From contig CABPXX010000036.1 in the NCBI GenBank assembly GCA_902461475.1, positions 1 to 9,176 of the forward strand: DNA of 9,176 nt, written 5' to 3'. The position numbers and the translations under genes are program-made. The DNA is from an uncultured Eubacteriales bacterium. GTDB lineage: Bacteria; Bacillota; Clostridia; Oscillospirales; Oscillospiraceae. Below the pieces are notes generated by a model, which had not been told where the DNA came from, did not search any database, and was given only the letters and a program-made list of their open reading frames with translations. Shown here one piece after another: positions 4,830 through 9,176 of the stretch; position 1 is the stretch's first letter; every line of letters begins with the position of its first letter.

Positions 4830-6997
4830 TGGAACGCTACATAGCAGGTCTGGCAGATGGCAGTCAATTACACTTCACCCAGGCGGATGTCAACGCCGAC
4901 GGTGTGGTGGACAATCTGGATGTGGAGGCCGTGAAGGAGTACCTGGCGGGCAACCGGGATTCCCTCACCCCCGTGCTCCACACCCTCACCTTCGTCACCG
5001 ACGGCGGCGGAGAGGTGGGCCCCATCCAGGCTGGAGAGGGCTACCCCTACCGGGGCGAGATTCCCAATCCCGCCAAGGACGGCTACATTTTCGTGCAATG
5101 GGTGAAGGAGGACGGCTCCGTCTACTATCCCCACAGTGACGTGGTGGAGGCGGACATGACCCTCACCGCCACCTATGAGGAGATGGAGCCCAACCAAGAG
5201 CTGAACATCACCTCCTTCTCCTTAAAGGATCAGCCCACTGACGTCTCCTTTACCGTCCAGGGCAGCGTCTCCACCGCCGACGAGGTGAAGGCCCTGTTTA
5301 CCCTGATGCCGAAAGACGGGTCTGACCCGGTGGCGGTAGAGGTGCGGGACAACCAGGACGGCACCTTTACCATCTACGCCCCCGGCGGCTTCAACCCCGG
5401 CGCCTCTTATGAGCTGACCCTGGCCGATGGGCTGAACTTTGCGGACAAAGAGTCCATGTTCCGCACTGCCTACTTCATGATTCACAAAGACGAAGTGGAC
5501 AACCTCCAGTACAACCCCGACCTCATCTTCATCCAGGACACCGATGAGATGAACTACACGGTCAACGGCGAGACCGTCCCCGTGCTGGAGTCCGCTCTGG
5601 TGAGCAACGACGAGAGCCAGGCCCCCATTCAGGGCAGCTTCACCATGACCGGGGGCAGCCTGCCGGCCGGGGACATGGTGTGTATCTACGAGAACACCGA
5701 CCCCCGGGACCGGGATTACACCCAGGACGCCTATTGGCACGACGCCGTGGCCTACATCCGCATCACCGAGGTCAACGGCACCACCTATCAGTTTGAAAGC
5801 CTGAACGAAGAGGACACCCAGCAGGTGCTGGCCATGCCCGCCACCATCCCCTATCAGGTGGCACAGATGCCCCAGAGCGATGGCCAGGTCAACAAGGACG
5901 CCTACGACTCCTACACCTGGGCCATGCTGGGCAACACCGAGCTGCCCACCTTCACCGTGGGCGACTTTGTGGTGTTCTACACCCAGGAGTTTGACCAGCT
6001 GACCCAGGACTCCCAGGCGGTCTATGGCCAGATCACCGCCGCCGACGAGAATACCATCTCCTATCAGCTCATGGACAAGGATGCTGTGGTGGAGGCCATG
6101 GAGAATTCCATGGACATGTTCGTCTCTCAAGAGGTGGAGAAAGAGGTCATCCTGGAAAATCTGGACGAGGAAGACCTGGAAGAGCAGATCAAGCAGCAGG
6201 CGGAGGAAAGCGGATTTGCCCAGCAGGTGGCCGACCAGATGTTCCAATCCGCTCTGGCCACCCAGGAGGTGCAGGATCAGCTGCTGGACATCGGCGTGAC
6301 CCAGGAGGAGCTCCAGGAGATGCAGAACTCCGCTTCCCTGCTGGGGGTGGGTGCCTTTGGCGGCCGCACCCGCTTCTATGTGGACGGCATTAACATCAAC
6401 CCCACCCTTATCAAAGACACCCACTTTAAAAACGGCGTGGGTGTGCGCCTGGAGCTCACCGCCAGCCTGACCCAAGAGGTGGCTCTGGATCTGAATGCCG
6501 GCATCGACCACCAGGTGAAGTGGTATCTGTTCATCCCCGTGCTGAAAAAGCTGGATGTCACTGTGTCCATTGATGTCCAGGAATACAGCGCCCTGTCGGT
6601 GGGAGCCAAGATGTACACCGTGCGGGACCAGAAGATGAAAAAGAAGTGGACCGCCCTCAGCGAGACCATCACCGGTCCCAACGCCAGCCCCTCCGTGCAG
6701 GAGGCCATACGCACCCTGAACACCCTAGCCGCCAAGATCAAGACCTACACGGTCAAGGGCCTGGGCCGTGTAGAGGAGCTGCAGGAACAATACGACACCA
6801 TCAAAAGCACCCTTCCCTATGTGGAAGTGGACGGCACCCGCTACACTCTGGAGGAGTTGGAGCTGGAGCTGGAGGCCATTGACGTCAGCGAATCCTTCGA
6901 GGAGACCCTCATGGCCCGCAACCAGGACGAGGCCCGCACCGGCATGGAGCAGCTCATGGAGCGCTACCAGGAGATGCTAGAGCAGGAGTCCGACTAG
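4751..6997 (+). CDS. Surface protein, N-terminal body: dockerin pair, InlB-type repeat, uncharacterised extracellular region
   Basis: The open frame can be taken from TTG at 4751, but that is not a credible start: it has no ribosome site, and the true start is the ATG at 4674 in another frame. Residues counted from 4751: dockerin repeat 1 at 12-33 (Ca-loop residues D12, N14, N16, D23) and repeat 2 at 46-67 (D46, N48, D50, D57), each ending in an A-G after a short helix; InlB/Listeria-Bacteroides-type repeat at about 77-145 (L-T-F-V-T-D-G-G ... G-Y-I-F-V-Q-W ... L-T-A-T-Y); then a long beta-rich region without a recognised domain; an acidic helical, possibly coiled-coil stretch at about 450-525; and a second Glu-rich helical stretch near 650-748. 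An N-terminal dockerin is unusual, since dockerins are more often C-terminal. The fragment ends at TAG 6995-6997, after which the same frame continues with no change in composition. Confidence 0.82.
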   Translation: MGTGDGRPLYGDANGNGKVELLDVNLMERYIAGLADGSQLHFTQADVNADGVVDNLDVEAVKEYLAGNRDSLTPVLHTLTFVTDGGGEVGPIQAGEGYPYRGEIPNPAKDGYIFVQWVKEDGSVYYPHSDVVEADMTLTATYEEMEPNQELNITSFSLKDQPTDVSFTVQGSVSTADEVKALFTLMPKDGSDPVAVEVRDNQDGTFTIYAPGGFNPGASYELTLADGLNFADKESMFRTAYFMIHKDEVDNLQYNPDLIFIQDTDEMNYTVNGETVPVLESALVSNDESQAPIQGSFTMTGGSLPAGDMVCIYENTDPRDRDYTQDAYWHDAVAYIRITEVNGTTYQFESLNEEDTQQVLAMPATIPYQVAQMPQSDGQVNKDAYDSYTWAMLGNTELPTFTVGDFVVFYTQEFDQLTQDSQAVYGQITAADENTISYQLMDKDAVVEAMENSMDMFVSQEVEKEVILENLDEEDLEEQIKQQAEESGFAQQVADQMFQSALATQEVQDQLLDIGVTQEELQEMQNSASLLGVGAFGGRTRFYVDGININPTLIKDTHFKNGVGVRLELTASLTQEVALDLNAGIDHQVKWYLFIPVLKKLDVTVSIDVQEYSALSVGAKMYTVRDQKMKKKWTALSETITGPNASPSVQEAIRTLNTLAAKIKTYTVKGLGRVEELQEQYDTIKSTLPYVEVDGTRYTLEELELELEAIDVSESFEETLMARNQDEARTGMEQLMERYQEMLEQESD

Positions 6998-8821
6998 GTG
7001 GATCTGTTCAACCTCTCCCTTCTGGACCAGGAATTCCACCTCAACGTCCTGGCCGTTAAGCTCAACGTGAACATCATTGGCCGGGCCAACGTCAACCTGG
7101 CCGTGGGTGCCGACCTGGAGTACCAGGCAGGCAAGCGGTACACCTTCTGGCTGCACATTCTGGATCTGAAGTCCGGCTCCAGCGAGATGGACCTCATCGA
7201 TGAGCGCTTTGGCTTCCAGTTCTATGTCATGGGCACCCTGGGCTTCAAGGCTGGCGTCAAGAAGTTTGACACCGACATCACCATCCCCGTGGTCTGGACC
7301 AACATGAGCCAGTCTGAGTTGAACGAGAAGTTCACCGCCACCGTGGCGGTGGGCAACCTCACCGACGGCTATCAGACCGTTTGGACCGGACGGTATGGAC
7401 GTGTGGACGTGTTCGACCTGCCCACCCAGGAGGAAATTCTGGAGCTGATGGGCTACTACAACTACGAAACCGACAGCGGCAACCTGAAATACGCCTCTGT
7501 GGAGGGCTATCAGGACCAGTCCACCGGCTTGAGCCTCACCGGAGACAAGACCTTCTACTTCAACGTGACCCCCAAGACCTACACCCTCACCGTCCGAGAC
7601 GTGCAGGATGAGAAGGGCCAGGCAGTGACCAGCGTCACCGTGGACATGAAGTTTGCCCAGGAGTACGGCGGCACCCAGGTGACCGCGGACACCGTGTTTA
7701 CCGGCACCGCCAACCAGCCCCTGTATGCCCACTGGGAAAAAAAGCAGGAACTCCCCGCCGACCAGTTCACCTTCGGGAACCTGCCTCAGACCACCACCTA
7801 CAACGGAACAGCCCAAGCCTTCACCTTTGAGGTCAATGCCCCGGGTGTGAGCCAGGACAGCTTCACCGTGGAGTATAAGCTAGATAGCGGCACCGGAGAG
7901 TGGACCACCCAGGCTCCCACCGATGCAGGTAGCTATCTGGTGAAGCTCACCCGGCCCGGAGACGACCAGTATCTCCCCTTCGAGCTGGTGGTGAACAACT
8001 CCACGGTGGCTCTGCAAATCAACAAGGAACCGGTTGAGAAGCCCCAAAAAAGCCAGCTCAACTACACCTTCAGCAACTGGAACATCAAGATCACTAAGAC
8101 CCCCAATATCGAAACCGACGGCAAGGTGATCTACAAGCTGTATGTGATCCCCGAGGCAGTGGGCGAATTCCAATACATCGCCACCTTCGAATCCACCTCT
8201 TTCTCCGTTCCTGAAGCTTCCCGGATCATAGCCAGCGGCAACCAGGCAAACCCCATTTACGGAATCGCTGTCCAATCGCTGGAGGGCCGCAACTACGCCG
8301 CTTCGGAAGAAAGTGATATCAAATCCGTTATTGTGGACTCCAGCGGAAATCCCACAACCATTCCCTTGGGTGTACTGCCTTCCACCGACACCTACTCCGC
8401 TGATTCCACCGTCTCCTCCCTGTCCTGCACCGTTCCTGTGGCCCCCAAGGTCTCCGCTCTGGCCACCCAGAACGTGGGGAACACCCCCCTCATGCCCCTC
8501 TCCCCGGAGCAGGTGTGCCTGAACCGGGGCAAGGAGTTCCAGATCACCCTGGACCTGAACCAGACCACCGATGTGTGGGGCATTCTGGCCAACGTGGACT
8601 ATGACATCGAGACCCTGGAGCTCACCAGTTACACCCTGGGCAATATGTTCACCCAGGAGCAGTACCGGGTCCAGGAGGACCTGACCGCCGCTCCCTTCCG
8701 GCTGTTGGCCACCCTGGAGATCGGCACCACCTCTGCCCAGGGTGCCTTTGTCACCCTGAACTTCAAGGTCAAGGAGACCGCCCAGGAGAAGGACACCGTC
8801 ATCTCCCTCAGCCGTCTGTAA
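6998..8821 (+). CDS. Surface protein, middle fragment: beta-rich region, InlB-like end, MBG-type and cohesin-like domains
   Basis: Same frame as the preceding fragment, directly after the TAG. The GTG at 6998 has no ribosome site, so it is probably not a separate gene. Residues counted from 6998: beta-rich region at 1-190 containing G-T-L-G-F-K-A-G-V, a pattern I recall from giant clostridial surface proteins; InlB-type repeat end at about 195-247 closing in L-Y-A-H-W-E; MBG-like domain at about 250-345 (F-T-F-G-N-L-P ... T-Y-N-G-T-A-Q ... T-D-A-G-S-Y-L-V-K); an unassigned segment at 350-500; and a cohesin-like domain at about 503-605 (D-V-W-G-I-L-A-N-V-D-Y-D, L-E-L-T-S-Y, V-T-L-N-F-K-V-K). 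It ends at TAA 8819-8821, with family-like sequence resuming at once as V-V-G-E. Confidence 0.8.
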   Translation: MDLFNLSLLDQEFHLNVLAVKLNVNIIGRANVNLAVGADLEYQAGKRYTFWLHILDLKSGSSEMDLIDERFGFQFYVMGTLGFKAGVKKFDTDITIPVVWTNMSQSELNEKFTATVAVGNLTDGYQTVWTGRYGRVDVFDLPTQEEILELMGYYNYETDSGNLKYASVEGYQDQSTGLSLTGDKTFYFNVTPKTYTLTVRDVQDEKGQAVTSVTVDMKFAQEYGGTQVTADTVFTGTANQPLYAHWEKKQELPADQFTFGNLPQTTTYNGTAQAFTFEVNAPGVSQDSFTVEYKLDSGTGEWTTQAPTDAGSYLVKLTRPGDDQYLPFELVVNNSTVALQINKEPVEKPQKSQLNYTFSNWNIKITKTPNIETDGKVIYKLYVIPEAVGEFQYIATFESTSFSVPEASRIIASGNQANPIYGIAVQSLEGRNYAASEESDIKSVIVDSSGNPTTIPLGVLPSTDTYSADSTVSSLSCTVPVAPKVSALATQNVGNTPLMPLSPEQVCLNRGKEFQITLDLNQTTDVWGILANVDYDIETLELTSYTLGNMFTQEQYRVQEDLTAAPFRLLATLEIGTTSAQGAFVTLNFKVKETAQEKDTVISLSRL

Positions 8822-9176
8822 GTGGTGGGCGAGTCCGCTCCCGTATCCGTGGAGCCCGGCCAGGACGTGCCCATGGCGGTGGATGAAACGGCCCCCGTGC
8901 TGGAGGGCATCGCCGACGGCCAGACCTACCAGGGAGACACCACCGTCACCGTGGTGGAGCCCCACCTGCAATCCGTCACCGTCAACGGCAAAGACGTGAC
9001 CGTCACCGACCACACCTTCACCCTCTCCCCCACTCTGGGTGAGCTGACGGTGGTGGCCACCGACTACGCCGGCAACCAGACCACGGTCACAGTGACGGTG
9101 GAGCCCATCCCCGATGACGGGGAAGGCCCTGCCGCCACGGGAGACTCCAGTCACCTGTTGCTTTGGAAGCTCACCG
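8822..9176 (+). pseudogene. Surface protein, C-terminal fragment: Ig-like domain and start of a sorting signal (3' partial)
   Basis: The frame stays open from the TAA to the window edge (118 codons) but has no start signal. About codons 22-95 form a bacterial Ig-like domain: D-E-T-A-P-V-L-E-G-I-x-D-G-x-T-Y, V-T-V-N-G-K, A-T-D-Y-A-G-N-Q-T-T-V-T-V-T-V. Near the end P-A-A-T-G-D-S-S-H-L-L-L-W resembles the P-x-T-G-D-x-S-x-L-x-L-W pattern that I recall leading into the C-terminal membrane helix of sortase-type wall-anchored proteins in gut Clostridia. The helix and basic tail would lie beyond the window. Wall anchoring is therefore inferred. Confidence 0.75.

Larger units (their letters stand above)
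4674..9176 (+). pseudogene. Large secreted dockerin/cohesin surface protein gene, interrupted by one frameshift and two in-frame stops, 3' partial
   Basis: This entry joins the four fragments listed separately. Read through the lesions it would encode about 1,500 residues before the window edge: signal peptide, dockerin pair, InlB-type repeat, a long uncharacterised region with an acidic helical stretch, a second InlB-like repeat end (Y-A-H-W), an MBG-type domain, a cohesin-like domain, an Ig-like domain and the start of a C-terminal sorting signal. The lesions are a one-base loss near 4765-4778, TAG at 6995-6997 and TAA at 8819-8821. Apart from the first, the frame never changes from 4775 to the end. 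TAA ends the transporter, 889 and regulator genes here, so TAA is a true stop in this organism. The role is probably cell-surface binding or assembly; the substrate is unknown. Confidence 0.8.

Noticed and set aside
5222..6511. A 429-codon reverse-strand open frame
   Set aside because: It is the antisense shadow of the surface-protein frame in GC-rich DNA: His/Val/Gly-rich low-complexity composition, no ribosome site, no recognisable domain.
7880..9154. A 424-codon reverse-strand open frame
   Set aside because: Same reasoning; it mirrors the cohesin/Ig-like coding strand and shows Gly/His/Val bias with no start signal.
4751..9176. Genome-wide stop-codon reassignment explaining the TAG and TAA in the surface protein
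   Set aside because: TAA ends the transporter, the 889 gene and the regulator, so TAA works as a stop here; both stop types would have to be recoded in this gene only.

Overview
The window looks like chromosomal DNA from a GC-rich, gut-type Clostridia, most likely Oscillospiraceae (Flavonifractor/Lawsonibacter/Intestinimonas-like). This is inferred from high GC with C/G-ending codons, near-consensus GGAGG ribosome sites, TTGACA/TATAAT promoters, CCA-encoding tRNA genes, a 7TMR-DISM-type sensor kinase and a very large multi-domain surface protein with dockerin, InlB-repeat, MBG, cohesin and Ig-like modules. All genes lie on the + strand. No CRISPR array, insertion sequence or prophage module was seen.

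Layout. Positions 1-780 hold the C-terminal half of a SulP-family anion transporter with a STAS domain, closed by an intrinsic terminator. Positions 889-1512 hold a 207-residue uncharacterised protein with its own promoter and terminator; its layout resembles a ThyX (flavin-dependent thymidylate synthase) relative that has lost the signature residues. A strong promoter then drives a tRNA-Thr(TGT)/tRNA-Tyr(GTA) operon (1645-1824) that ends in a terminator.

Positions 1957-4555 hold a two-component system. The sensor kinase (signal segment, extracytoplasmic beta-rich domain, seven membrane helices, HisKA, HATPase) overlaps by ATGA an intact OmpR-family response regulator. Positions 4674 to the window end hold the large secreted surface protein. 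Both the kinase promoter and the surface-protein promoter carry the same operator-like box, TNACA-N4-TGTAA followed by GGTT, and each box ends exactly 28 nt before a TARGAT -10 element. The simplest reading is that the response regulator controls its own operon and the surface protein. The second box also forms the tip of the response regulator's terminator hairpin.

The kinase and the surface protein are both broken as given. The kinase has a one-base-deletion frameshift between DHp and ATPase domains and an ATA codon where the start is expected. The surface protein has a one-base-deletion frameshift just after its signal peptide and two in-frame stops (TAG at 6995, TAA at 8819), with homology continuing after each. 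The transporter fragment, the ThyX-like gene and the response regulator are uninterrupted. This is either coordinated decay of a sensor and its target or sequence error; the window alone cannot decide.
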